DNA of 61,948 bases, taken from positions 10,945 through 72,892 of the forward strand of contig DISP01000060.1 in NCBI GenBank assembly GCA_002421995.1. Reading direction: 5' to 3'. The stretch's first letter is position 1; the number at the start of each line of letters is the position of its first letter. The stretch comes from Bacteroidales bacterium UBA6207 (lineage in GTDB: Bacteria; Bacteroidota; Bacteroidia; Bacteroidales; F082). The notes under the pieces are model-generated. The model was not told the DNA's origin and did no database searches. It saw only the letters and a program-made list of their open reading frames with translations. Below, one piece after another: positions 41,272-50,217 of this stretch. Both the position numbers and the translations under genes were made by a program.

Positions 41272-44214
41272 ATGCGTGAATCCAACATTTATAAGGCGCT
41301 CGAAGAACTAAAGAACAGTTTTTCGGGACAAATTCATATTGACGATGCCACAAGGTTAATCTATGCCACCGACGCTTCGGCCTACCGCGAGAAACCATTG
41401 GCTGTCGCTTTTCCAAGAGACAAAGAGGACATCCGGAAGCTCATTTTACTTGCCGGCGTTCAGCGCTGCTCGCTGATTCCGCGAGCCGCAGGAACTTCAC
41501 TTGCCGGTCAGGTGGTTGGCAACGGCATTGTTGTTGATATCTCGCGTTATATGAACAGCATTCTTGAACTCAATGTTGAAGAAAAGTGGGTTTGGGTTGA
41601 ACCCGGTGTGGTGCTTAATGAACTCAACAAATTTCTTGCTCCGCATGGGCTTTTTTTTGGGCCGGAAACCTCCACAGCTGATTACTGCATGATTGGCGGC
41701 ATGGTTGGCAACAATGCCTGTGGCGCCCATTCACTCATCTATGGCAGCACGCGCGACCATACACTTGCTGTTAAAGCACTTTTGAGCAATGGCGATGATG
41801 CTGTTTTTGAATCACTTGACAACGAACAGTTTGACGAAAAAACAAAGTTGCAAAACCTCGAAGGCAAGCTCTACAGCGATATTCGCCTCATGCTTACTGA
41901 TACTGAAAACCAGGTTGAAATAAGAAAAGAATATCCCGAACCGGGTTTAAGAAGGCGCAATACAGGCTACGCCATTGATCTTCTGCTCGAAACGAGCCCT
42001 TTTTCTGAGACACCGGAAAAATTCAATTTTTGCAAGCTCCTTGCAGGTTCAGAAGGCACGCTGGCTTTCACTACAGCGGTGAAGCTAAATCTCGTTCCAC
42101 TTCCGCCAAAAAACAAAGCCCTTCTTGTTGTCCATCTCGAAACCATTCGTCAGGCGTTGGAAGCCAACATTATAGCGCTAAAATTTAATCCCGTTGCCAT
42201 AGAGCTGATGGACAAAACAGTGATGGACCTTACGAAGGCAAACATCACGCAAAACAAAAACAGGTTTTTCGTGGTCGGAGATCCGGGAGCCTTGCTCATC
42301 GTTGAGTTTGCTGAATCAGACATGGAGAAAATCCGGGAGAAGGCAAATGCACTCGAAGAAGCCTTGAAAGAAAGCGGTTATGGCTATGCTTTTCCGCTCA
42401 TCACCGGCACCGACATCGGCAAGGTGTGGGAGCTGCGCAAAGCCGGTTTGGGTGTGCTGAACAATATGCCGGGCGATGCCAAACCGGTGCCCGTGATTGA
42501 GGACACGGCAGTTCATCCGGCACTATTGCCTGATTACATTGAGGAATTTGATAAAATGCTTGCTGCTCTGGGCAAGAGCTGTGTTTATTACGCGCATATT
42601 GCCACCGGAGAGCTGCATCTGCGACCCATTCTCAACCTCAAAGACAAAGGCGACGTTGAGCTGTTTTATACCATCGCGCTCGAAACTGCCAAGCTTGTAA
42701 AAAAATACAAAGGGTCGCTAAGTGGTGAACATGGCGATGGACGGCTTCGCGGCGAATTCATTCCATTGATGATTGGAGAAAAAAACTATCAGCTGCTGCG
42801 TCAACTAAAAAATGGCTGGGATAAGGATAACATATTTAATCCCAACAAGATAGTTGAAACACCAAGGATGAATACCATGCTTCGCTATCAGGCCGGGCAA
42901 GAAACGAGAGCTATTGAGACTGTTTTTGATTTCTCAAAAGACCAGGGGATATTGCGCGCTGCTGAAAAGTGTAACGGCACAGCGGCTTGTCGCAAAACCG
43001 AAGTGATCGGCGGCACGATGTGTCCGTCGTACATGGCCACGCGCGATGAACGAAACACAACAAGGGCAAGGGCAAACATACTGCGCGAATTTCTTACCAA
43101 CAGCAATCACAGCAACCCATTCAATCACAAGGAGATATATGATGTGATGGACTTGTGCCTGTCGTGCAAAGCATGCAAATCCGAGTGCCCGAGCAGTGTG
43201 GATGTTGCAAAACTCAAAGCCGAGTTTTTGCAACATTACTATGACGACAACGGTGCGCCACTTCGCTCAAAACTTATTGCTAACATCGGCAAAATCAATT
43301 ATATAGGAAGTTTTATTCCATCGGTAACAAATCTTTTCCTTTCGAACAGGTATATCGCACCAATCATAATGAAGGCCATTGGTTTTGAGGCAAAGCGCTC
43401 GATGCCCACCTTGTATAAAGCCACGCTCGACAATTGGTTTCGCAAAAACAAGCCATCTGCCGAAGCCGGGCAAAACCATGGCAAGGTTTATCTTTTCAAT
43501 GATGAGTTCACAAGGTTCAATGACACTGAAATTGGAATAAAAACTATTTTGCTGCTCACAAAACTCGGCTTTGAAGTGGCAATACCTAAACACCTTGAAA
43601 GTGCCAGAACCTATTTGAGCAAAGGTTTTTTGCGAAAAGCGAAAGTCATTGCCAATAAAAACATCAGATTCCTCGATCCAATTATCAATGAAAAGACACC
43701 GCTTGTAGGCATTGAGCCGTCAGCAATTCTCACATTCAGAGATGAATATCCTGATCTGGCTGAGCCAATGCTGAAAGAAGCGGCAGATAAACTTGCCAAA
43801 AATAGTTTTACAATAGAAGAATTTCTGTTCAAGGCGTTTAATGAGGGAAAGATTAGCCGGGATCAGTTCAGGGACGATGAAAAAGAGTTGCTTTATCACG
43901 GACATTGTCAGCAAAAGTCAATAGCAGGAACGAAAGAAGCACTTGGGATTCTGTCAATACCTAAAGGTTTCAGGGTAAAAGAGATACCTTCAGGATGCTG
44001 TGGAATGGCCGGATCGTTCGGCTATGAAAAAGAGCATTATCAACTCTCGATGAAAGTGGGTGAGCTTATTTTGTTTCCAATGGTCAGAAACAGCAAGCCA
44101 GATACAATCATCGTGGCATCAGGCACTTCATGCAGGCATCAAATCAAAGATGGCACTGCGAAAGATGCAAAACATCCGGTTGAGCTATTGTTTGAAATGT
44201 TAAAACAATCTTAA
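41272..44214 (+). CDS. FAD-linked D-2-hydroxyacid dehydrogenase fused to Fe-S/CCG subunit
   Basis: A 980-residue protein. The N-terminal FAD-binding domain (about 15-220; PRAAGTSLAGQVVGNGIVVD, 20 residues) and FAD-oxidase C-terminal domain (about 260-530; GEHGDGRLRGEF) are followed by two [4Fe-4S] motifs (from about 567, CNGTAACRK..., and about 629, CLSCKACKSECP) and a CCG-type domain (about 870-970; SGCCGMAGSFGYEKEH). This YdiJ-like layout oxidises D-lactate or D-2-hydroxyglutarate, passing electrons to quinone or another carrier. The DUF1338 gene 60 bases upstream makes D-2-hydroxyglutarate the preferred guess. Confidence 0.88.
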   Translation: MRESNIYKALEELKNSFSGQIHIDDATRLIYATDASAYREKPLAVAFPRDKEDIRKLILLAGVQRCSLIPRAAGTSLAGQVVGNGIVVDISRYMNSILELNVEEKWVWVEPGVVLNELNKFLAPHGLFFGPETSTADYCMIGGMVGNNACGAHSLIYGSTRDHTLAVKALLSNGDDAVFESLDNEQFDEKTKLQNLEGKLYSDIRLMLTDTENQVEIRKEYPEPGLRRRNTGYAIDLLLETSPFSETPEKFNFCKLLAGSEGTLAFTTAVKLNLVPLPPKNKALLVVHLETIRQALEANIIALKFNPVAIELMDKTVMDLTKANITQNKNRFFVVGDPGALLIVEFAESDMEKIREKANALEEALKESGYGYAFPLITGTDIGKVWELRKAGLGVLNNMPGDAKPVPVIEDTAVHPALLPDYIEEFDKMLAALGKSCVYYAHIATGELHLRPILNLKDKGDVELFYTIALETAKLVKKYKGSLSGEHGDGRLRGEFIPLMIGEKNYQLLRQLKNGWDKDNIFNPNKIVETPRMNTMLRYQAGQETRAIETVFDFSKDQGILRAAEKCNGTAACRKTEVIGGTMCPSYMATRDERNTTRARANILREFLTNSNHSNPFNHKEIYDVMDLCLSCKACKSECPSSVDVAKLKAEFLQHYYDDNGAPLRSKLIANIGKINYIGSFIPSVTNLFLSNRYIAPIIMKAIGFEAKRSMPTLYKATLDNWFRKNKPSAEAGQNHGKVYLFNDEFTRFNDTEIGIKTILLLTKLGFEVAIPKHLESARTYLSKGFLRKAKVIANKNIRFLDPIINEKTPLVGIEPSAILTFRDEYPDLAEPMLKEAADKLAKNSFTIEEFLFKAFNEGKISRDQFRDDEKELLYHGHCQQKSIAGTKEALGILSIPKGFRVKEIPSGCCGMAGSFGYEKEHYQLSMKVGELILFPMVRNSKPDTIIVASGTSCRHQIKDGTAKDAKHPVELLFEMLKQS

Positions 44215-44273
44215 TGTATCATTTCTTTCTCCTTTATTTCATTTTTCATTATATTATTGTAAAAAATACCAGG

Positions 44274-46277
44274 ATGAAAAATGTATCATTGCCATTTATT
44301 TTGTTGCTTTTTGCATCAATAGCATTATTCTCACAAACTGAAAATCAGGACAATATCTCAGATTTACGCTTGGTTGCCGCCGAAGCACTGATCAAACTGG
44401 GAAGGACATCTGAGGCAACTTATCAACTTAACGCTGTGAGAAAAGATGAAAGAAACTATCCATGGAAGTTTCTAAGTGCAGCCAACGATCAGAGCATAAA
44501 GTTATTCACTGCAAATAATAACTTTGTAATCAACGACATAAAACTTTCCAACAGTGGAAAATTGTTGGCTGCAGCAGCTTCAGACAGCACCATTTGCATT
44601 TTTGATTATCCTTCGATGGACACAGTGTATGTTCTGAAGGGCCACAAAAGTTCAGTGAGTACAGTTGCGTTTAGCGTTGATGATAAATTTGTCGCCTCAG
44701 GAGGTCGTGATCACAGGGTTATTATCTGGAAGATTGCTGATGGCACAATGATATTAAACAATGACAGTTCGTTTTCGCAAGGAATCTATCAGCTACGTTT
44801 TTCTCCTGACAGCAAAACCCTCGGTGTTGTTTCGTGGGAAAGGAACAAAAAACGGGAGCCTGGGATATTTGGATATGCGAAGTTTTTAGATACTGAGACA
44901 GGAGCCACAAAAAAACATTTTGAATTGGACAATCATCCGGCTTCATGTGTCACTTTTTCAAAAGAGAATATTGCATTTGTTGCGAGCTGGGGTGAGATCA
45001 TTTATAAAATCAAGCTCGATACAGATGAGATTGATTGGAGATTTGATTTATCAGATCCTGAAAGCTATAATGCGTTTTATGGGTTGGAACTGAGTCCCGA
45101 TGGAAAAACTCTGGCCGCTACAGGCGCCGATTTCAAGCTGCGTTTGTTTGACGCTTCCGATGGAAAAGAAACACATATTTTTGATGGCTGTGATGGCCAC
45201 GGTAAACCAGTAAAAACCGTAATATATGCACCGGATGGCAAGATGATTGCAACAGCAGGAGAAGATCTGGCAATAATTATCCGTGACCCGATGTCGGGCG
45301 AAACTTTGTTCCGTTTGACCGGACATACTGCAACGATTTCTCAACTTCAGTGGACGCCCGATGGAAAAGCACTGCTGAGCTGCGCCAATGATGGAAGTAT
45401 CCGTTTATGGAAGCTCGACGAAACATTTCAAAAATCATTCGAAATATGTAATTATGGTCCCTGGCAGACGCCACTTTCGCCCGAAAGGAAATTCTTTGTA
45501 GCTCCTTGCTCGGACACCTTACTTCAAATAATTGATATTGAACATGGTGAAGTTGAAAAAACATTGGGAAATTACAGTGGATTGTGTGCAGCTTACCGCA
45601 AGGATGGAAAGATCCTTTACACTGCCAGTTTTGATGGAATTGTCAGGAAATGGAATCTTGTGACCGGTGAAATGCAAGTGCTTCACAAAGAGCACTCCGC
45701 ACGCGTGGATGGCATTGCAAGTTTGAGCAGTTCGAACATGGTACTTAGTGTAGGTGATAACCGGCTTATTGCATGGAATGAATCATCAAACGCAGCTGAA
45801 GCAATTATTCAACTTACCAATACGCCTTTCCGAATACTTGTCAGTCCCGATGAAAAGTATATCATTATTGGCTTTAGCAATGGGAATATCAGCATCTTAA
45901 ACACCAAAGACTTCAGTGTAGCCAAAGAACTCCATTCAGGCAATTCGCTTCAGGAAATTGCGGTTAGCAACGATGCAAATAAACTTGCTGTTTTCAGTGG
46001 TAAAGAAATCCATATTATCGAGCTTTCCGGTTTTACTACACTTTTTAAGCTCGGCGGACATAGTAAAAGTGGTTATGGAATTGATTTTTCGCCGGATGGA
46101 TCGCATCTAATAAGTTGCTCCTCAGATCAATTACTAAAGTTTTGGGATTTGTCAACAGGAAAATGCGTCCTCAGCTACCACATTCCTCAGTCAGGACTAT
46201 ACAATTGCAAATGGATTGATAAACAACACATTGTAACCTCAACTTCACAGGGAAAAATTTACAAATTCTCATTCTGA
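44274..46277 (+). CDS. Secreted WD40-repeat protein
   Basis: A 667-residue protein starting at ATG 44274 after an AGG site. It has a signal peptide (MKNVSLPFILLLFASIALFS) and then WD40/YVTN-type repeats, for example GHKSSVSTVAFSVDDKFVA, GHTATISQLQWTPDGKALL, GHSKSGYGIDFSPDGSHLI, each ending near a W-K/D-L motif. It probably forms one or two beta-propellers in the periplasm or at the surface as a binding scaffold. No catalytic domain is seen. The frame also reads upstream to 44214, where it abuts the dehydrogenase stop. Confidence 0.82.
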   Translation: MKNVSLPFILLLFASIALFSQTENQDNISDLRLVAAEALIKLGRTSEATYQLNAVRKDERNYPWKFLSAANDQSIKLFTANNNFVINDIKLSNSGKLLAAAASDSTICIFDYPSMDTVYVLKGHKSSVSTVAFSVDDKFVASGGRDHRVIIWKIADGTMILNNDSSFSQGIYQLRFSPDSKTLGVVSWERNKKREPGIFGYAKFLDTETGATKKHFELDNHPASCVTFSKENIAFVASWGEIIYKIKLDTDEIDWRFDLSDPESYNAFYGLELSPDGKTLAATGADFKLRLFDASDGKETHIFDGCDGHGKPVKTVIYAPDGKMIATAGEDLAIIIRDPMSGETLFRLTGHTATISQLQWTPDGKALLSCANDGSIRLWKLDETFQKSFEICNYGPWQTPLSPERKFFVAPCSDTLLQIIDIEHGEVEKTLGNYSGLCAAYRKDGKILYTASFDGIVRKWNLVTGEMQVLHKEHSARVDGIASLSSSNMVLSVGDNRLIAWNESSNAAEAIIQLTNTPFRILVSPDEKYIIIGFSNGNISILNTKDFSVAKELHSGNSLQEIAVSNDANKLAVFSGKEIHIIELSGFTTLFKLGGHSKSGYGIDFSPDGSHLISCSSDQLLKFWDLSTGKCVLSYHIPQSGLYNCKWIDKQHIVTSTSQGKIYKFSF

Positions 46278-46307
46278 AGTTATTTTGTCCTGTTATTTGT
46301 GAAAAAG

Positions 46308-46341
46308 TTTGATTTTTATGAGCATATGTTCATTATATTTG
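46308..46341 (+). promoter_or_regulatory. Candidate promoter of the ORP-like metal cluster operon
   Basis: TTTG (46308-46311), a 22-base spacer and TATATTTG (46334-46341), 20 bases before the DUF134 gene start. No sigma-54 element is visible here. Confidence 0.55.
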
Positions 46342-46361
46342 CAGCGAACTATTGCTTATAA

Positions 46362-46931
46362 ATGTCAAGACATAAAAACTTACGTAAGGTAACAGGCACA
46401 CCGGCCATCAAAGGATTTAAAGTCTGGGGATTAGCTGAGGAACAAGCAGAAAAAGAAGCTGTTTTTTTGCATATCGAAGAACATGAAGCCCTGCGATTGT
46501 GTGACTATGAGTTGCTAAATCATGAGGAAGCCTGCCGGCTGATGCATGTTTCGCGACCAACTTTCACAAGGATTTATTCTTCGGCACGCCGAAAAATAGC
46601 GACCGCGCTTGCCGAAGGCCGCAATCTTGTTATAGAAGGCGGAAAAGTTTATTTTGACTCCGGCTGGTATCTCTGTCCTGAATGCGATTGCTACTTCAAT
46701 CATACGGAGCCAAATCCAAAACCGAAGAGCTGTCCTCTTTGCGGAGAAATGAATATATCTGCATATACTGCTAATATTCAAAGCATTGACAAGAAACAAT
46801 CATACACCTATAGTTGCCATTGCCGAAAATGTGGTTACGAGCATTTTCATCACAGGCATGAGCCGTGCACAATCGGCAGCTGTCCTGACTGCCTCGAAGT
46901 GCTTACACAAACGAATTTTACAGAGAACTGA
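46362..46931 (+). CDS. DUF134 HTH regulator with metal-binding C-terminal extension
   Basis: A 189-residue protein. Residues about 1-100 are a DUF134 domain with a sigma-70 region 4-like helix-turn-helix (LLNHEEACRLMHVSRPTF, TRIYSSARRKIATALAEG). The C-terminus adds a Cys/His-rich region: CPECDCYF, CPLC, CHCRKCGYEHFHHRHEPC, SCPDC. DUF134 proteins usually sit with NifX-like and Mrp/MinD-like genes in anaerobes, as here, and probably regulate them in response to metal or redox state. It is the first gene of the nine-gene operon and ends three bases before the first NifX-like gene. Confidence 0.85.
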   Translation: MSRHKNLRKVTGTPAIKGFKVWGLAEEQAEKEAVFLHIEEHEALRLCDYELLNHEEACRLMHVSRPTFTRIYSSARRKIATALAEGRNLVIEGGKVYFDSGWYLCPECDCYFNHTEPNPKPKSCPLCGEMNISAYTANIQSIDKKQSYTYSCHCRKCGYEHFHHRHEPCTIGSCPDCLEVLTQTNFTEN

Positions 46932-46934
46932 AAC

Positions 46935-47264
46935 ATGAAAATCGCAATTGCTTCCACGGAAAATCGCTTTGATGCAAAAGTTGACCGTCATTTCGGACAC
47001 TGCCACACCTTTATTATATATGATTCGTCAAACGGAGCAGTAAGTTTCATTCCCAACCTTTACAGGAGCAGCCAGACAAAAGCAGGCCAAAATGCTTTAA
47101 TGCTCCTGATTGAAAACGGGGTAACCAAAATTGTGTCATGCGACTTTGGAGTTCAGATAAAACAACTGACAGACAGGCATCAGATCCAAATGATTGTGCT
47201 AAATAATTTCGACACTACGATTGAGACGATACTCCAAAAACTTGAAAAAATCTATCGTAAATAA
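46935..47264 (+). CDS. NifX/NifB C-terminal family metal-cluster-binding protein (first copy)
   Basis: A 109-residue protein of the dinitrogenase iron-molybdenum cofactor family. It starts MKIAIASTENRFDAKVDRHFG, with the strand-loop motif (D-x-x-FGH-C) seen in ORP and NafY/NifX proteins, then VTKIVSCDFGVQIKQL. Relatives bind FeMo-co precursors or Mo-Cu clusters. No nif gene is nearby, so a nitrogenase role is unlikely. Two further copies follow in the operon, and this one has a cysteine in the loop (SCDFG). Confidence 0.86.
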   Translation: MKIAIASTENRFDAKVDRHFGHCHTFIIYDSSNGAVSFIPNLYRSSQTKAGQNALMLLIENGVTKIVSCDFGVQIKQLTDRHQIQMIVLNNFDTTIETILQKLEKIYRK

Positions 47265-47302
47265 ATCCTTGACAATTTTCAAATAACACCAAATTAATCA
47301 AA

Positions 47303-47695
47303 ATGAAAAAAATTATTGCCATCCCACTCGAAGCAGGAAAACTCTCGGCCCACTTTGGCCATTCCGAATCTTTCGCTTTTGTAACAGCAGAAGAGGATAA
47401 AGTTACAAGCATCATAACCGCCACACCTCCCGAGCATGTTCCAGGCAGTTTTCCAAGATGGGTAGCCGCTAACGGAGCAACAGATGTTATCGCAGGCGGA
47501 ATGGGACCGCAGGCTGTGAATCTTTTTAACAGTTTCAATATCAATGTCTTTGTTGGAGCTCCAAGTCTTGATCCTGTCGTATTGACAGAAATGTTTGTGC
47601 AGGGAAAACTTAGTCTTCAGGCAAACTACTGCAACCATGACGAAAATCATCATCATGGTGCTCACCACCACCACCACGGACATTCGCATGACTGA
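47303..47695 (+). CDS. NifX-like protein with histidine-rich tail (second copy)
   Basis: A 130-residue member of the same family: MKKIIAIPLEAGKLSAHFGHSE at the start (the AHFGH motif), GATDVIAGGMGPQAVNLF in the middle. It ends with a 19-residue tail beginning HDENHHHGAHHHH that contains 10 His residues and should bind divalent metal such as nickel, zinc, copper or iron. It may act as a metal store or donor for cluster assembly. The DUF89 gene starts within its last codons. Confidence 0.86.
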   Translation: MKKIIAIPLEAGKLSAHFGHSESFAFVTAEEDKVTSIITATPPEHVPGSFPRWVAANGATDVIAGGMGPQAVNLFNSFNINVFVGAPSLDPVVLTEMFVQGKLSLQANYCNHDENHHHGAHHHHHGHSHD

Positions 47696-48554
47696 GCAAC
47701 GCGACAAACGCTGTGATGAATGCCTGCGAAGGTCATGGGCCGCGACCTTGGACCGCAATGCTATTTCGAATGCTGAACAAGAATTGTTTATACAATCCAT
47801 GGGCGTTGCTTTGCAGGATGAAGGCAGACAGAATGCACCTGAATTGCAACGTCAGCTTTCAATGTTGTATGGCAAAATAACATCCGATGATGATCCATTC
47901 AGGCTTCAAAAACAGCTAAGCAACTCGGTTGCAGCGCAATTAGCCAAAGAATGGCAGTCAAAAGTTAATACTGATAACGATCCATTTAAACTTAGTCTGC
48001 GCTTAGCACTTGCGGCTAATATCATTGACTATGGCGCCGCGAGTCAATTCGACCTTCAGCAAACAATCGAAAGAGTGCTGAACAGTCCGCTCGCAATAGA
48101 TCAAACCGGGCTTCTGCGTGAAAAAATACAATCTGCCAAAAGCATCCTCTATCTTGGCGACAACGCTGGAGAGATCTTTTTCGACAAACTATTTCTGGAG
48201 GTGATTGCACATCCCAATGTCACTTTCGTTGTCAGAGGGGGTCCGGCGCTCAATGATGCAACACTGGAAGACGCATTACTTGCTGACATCCAAGGTATTG
48301 CGAAAACAATTACAAACGGATTCAATGCGCCGTCAACAATCCCTGAAAAAGGACATGCAGCTTTCAGGCATGCGTTCGATGAGGCTGATCTGATCATTTC
48401 GAAAGGAATGGGCAACCTCGAAGGTTTGATGCATCGGCAGGACAACCGTATTTTTTTCCTTTTGATGGCAAAATGTGAAGTAATCGCTGACTATCTTTCT
48501 GTATCCAAAGGCAGCTTTGTGGTCGCAGAAAACACGTATATCGCAACACGTTAA
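47688..48554 (+). CDS. DUF89 (ARMT1-like) metal-dependent phosphatase family protein
   Basis: A 288-residue protein starting at ATG 47688 (MTEQRDKRCDECLRRSW), overlapping the previous stop by eight bases; a frame reading back to 47595 covers the His-tail codons out of frame and is rejected. The DUF89 core shows LYLGDNAGEIFFDK, RGGPALNDATLEDAL, LIISKGMGNLEGL and a C-terminal VVAENTYIA. DUF89 proteins are metal-dependent phosphatases acting on damaged phosphometabolites. The N-terminal CxxC (CDEC) is typical of the anaerobe subgroup. Its role in this operon is unknown. Confidence 0.82.
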   Translation: MTEQRDKRCDECLRRSWAATLDRNAISNAEQELFIQSMGVALQDEGRQNAPELQRQLSMLYGKITSDDDPFRLQKQLSNSVAAQLAKEWQSKVNTDNDPFKLSLRLALAANIIDYGAASQFDLQQTIERVLNSPLAIDQTGLLREKIQSAKSILYLGDNAGEIFFDKLFLEVIAHPNVTFVVRGGPALNDATLEDALLADIQGIAKTITNGFNAPSTIPEKGHAAFRHAFDEADLIISKGMGNLEGLMHRQDNRIFFLLMAKCEVIADYLSVSKGSFVVAENTYIATR

Positions 48555-48581
48555 ACGAAATTTTCATCACTAAACGACACT

Positions 48582-49331
48582 ATGACTGAATTTCTCTTCA
48601 TGATCGCTGCGCTGCTAGCCGGAAGTGTTGGCAGTGTGGCACTTGCTGGCCTCATGCTTTTGCTTCAGCCCCGCAGGCTTGAACAAGTTGCAACGCATTT
48701 AATGTATCTTGCCGGCGGAACATTGCTCGGAGCCTCCATGCTAGGGATGATTCCGAAAGCAAGCAGTCAGCTTGGTGCACAAGCAGCCATGATAATGGTT
48801 CTTGGAGGAATACTTTTCTTCTTTGTACTCGAAAAAATTATTCTTTGGCGAAGTTGCCACAGCAAAGACTGCAACCGTCACGATCATGCTGCTGTGCCAA
48901 TTATTCTTATCGGGGATGCCTTTCACAATGCCATTGATGGAATTATCATTGCAGCATCATTTCTAACCTCGCCCTCATTGGGTGTATTTGCCACACTTTC
49001 GGTAGTGCTTCATGAGATTCCACAAGAGTTGGGCGATTTTGGAATTCTCATCAAAGGAGGATTAGCAAAGAAAAAGGCATTGATGCTCAATATTTTATCA
49101 GGCAGCACTTCAATCGTTACGGGTATCCTGGCCTGGTTTATGCTCGATACCATGCGCAGCCTTATTCCGTATGCTCTGGCATTTTCTGCTTCAAGTTTTA
49201 TTTATATTGCATTGGCTGACCTTATCCCCGAAATGCACCGAAAGACCTCACTAAAAGATTCTATCGTTCAATTTGCATTGATTCTGACAGGAATTATGCT
49301 CATTTTTTTTATTCTTCACAGCAAACATTAA
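48582..49331 (+). CDS. ZIP family metal transporter
   Basis: A 249-residue inner membrane protein with seven or eight helices and the ZIP signatures HNAIDGIIIAASF and HEIPQELGDFGILIKGG, whose His residues line the metal path. The cytoplasmic loop contains CHSKDCNRHDH, a metal-binding segment. It imports Zn2+, Fe2+ or a similar ion. Its position among cluster-assembly genes suggests it supplies the metal they use. Confidence 0.9.
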   Translation: MTEFLFMIAALLAGSVGSVALAGLMLLLQPRRLEQVATHLMYLAGGTLLGASMLGMIPKASSQLGAQAAMIMVLGGILFFFVLEKIILWRSCHSKDCNRHDHAAVPIILIGDAFHNAIDGIIIAASFLTSPSLGVFATLSVVLHEIPQELGDFGILIKGGLAKKKALMLNILSGSTSIVTGILAWFMLDTMRSLIPYALAFSASSFIYIALADLIPEMHRKTSLKDSIVQFALILTGIMLIFFILHSKH

Positions 49332-49335
49332 TCCA

Positions 49336-50217
49336 ATGACCACACCTCCACCCTATCGAATCGCCATAGCAAGCGGTAAAGGCGGTACAGGAAAAACATT
49401 TGTGGCAGTTCATCTTGCAAAAATGATTTCGACTTCGGCTTCGTGTACACTAGTTGACCTTGATGTTGAGGAGCCAAATGATTCGATCTTTTTTCCTGAA
49501 ATGGAATTGGAATCACGATTGGTTTATAAACAGATTCCGGAATGGAACGAAGAACGCTGCACCCTTTGCGGCTTGTGCAGCAAAACATGTAAGTTTCATG
49601 CTGTGATGCAATTAGGTGACAGCGTTATTGTTTTTAACGAACTCTGTCACAGCTGTTATGCCTGTTCTGAGCTATGTCCTAACGATGCGCTACCAATGAA
49701 AAATCAAACGCTCGGCACCATCGGAATTGCCAAAAGCAACCAACTCACCTTGGTCGAAAGCAGGCTAAAAGTTGGCGAAGAACAAGCAGTTCCGCTGATA
49801 AAAAAGACACATCGAAACTTGCAAACAGAGGTAAACAAGACTGATTACATCCTTTACGACAGTCCGCCAGGCACTTCATGCCCTGTTGTAGCGGCAACCA
49901 AACCCGCCGATCTGGTTTTGTTGGTAACCGAGCCAACATCTTTTGGGCTAAACGACTTAAAACTTGCTGTTGAAACATTAAGAAAAACCCAAAAACCAAT
50001 GGCGATTATTATCAATCGCTATGGAATTGGATATGAAGATGTTGAACAATACTGCGAAATTGAAAAATTGCCCGTTATTGCCAAAATCCCCTACAGCAGA
50101 AAAATTGCTGAAGCATATGCACTTGGTCATATCGTAACAGAAAGCGATCCTGAGCTTCTTTCGCAGCTCAAAAATGTTGTTGATTTTATTAAATTACACC
50201 GAAACGAAAATGCGTGA
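49336..50217 (+). CDS. MinD-superfamily ATPase with inserted ferredoxin (first copy)
   Basis: A 293-residue P-loop ATPase: deviant Walker A SGKGGTGKTF, VDLDVEEPN, then an inserted 2x[4Fe-4S] ferredoxin segment (about 75-115: CTLCGLCSKTC, CHSCYACSELCP) and DSPPGTSCPVV. Such proteins, encoded in pairs with NifX-like ORP genes in anaerobes, are thought to handle Fe-S/Mo-Cu clusters in a nucleotide-dependent way. It overlaps the second copy by eight bases, so the two proteins probably form a complex. Confidence 0.93.
   Translation: MTTPPPYRIAIASGKGGTGKTFVAVHLAKMISTSASCTLVDLDVEEPNDSIFFPEMELESRLVYKQIPEWNEERCTLCGLCSKTCKFHAVMQLGDSVIVFNELCHSCYACSELCPNDALPMKNQTLGTIGIAKSNQLTLVESRLKVGEEQAVPLIKKTHRNLQTEVNKTDYILYDSPPGTSCPVVAATKPADLVLLVTEPTSFGLNDLKLAVETLRKTQKPMAIIINRYGIGYEDVEQYCEIEKLPVIAKIPYSRKIAEAYALGHIVTESDPELLSQLKNVVDFIKLHRNENA

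Noticed and set aside
47636..47695. CAT/CAC-rich stretch as a possible microsatellite repeat
   Set aside because: It is in frame as the His-rich tail of a NifX-like protein, so it is explained as coding sequence.
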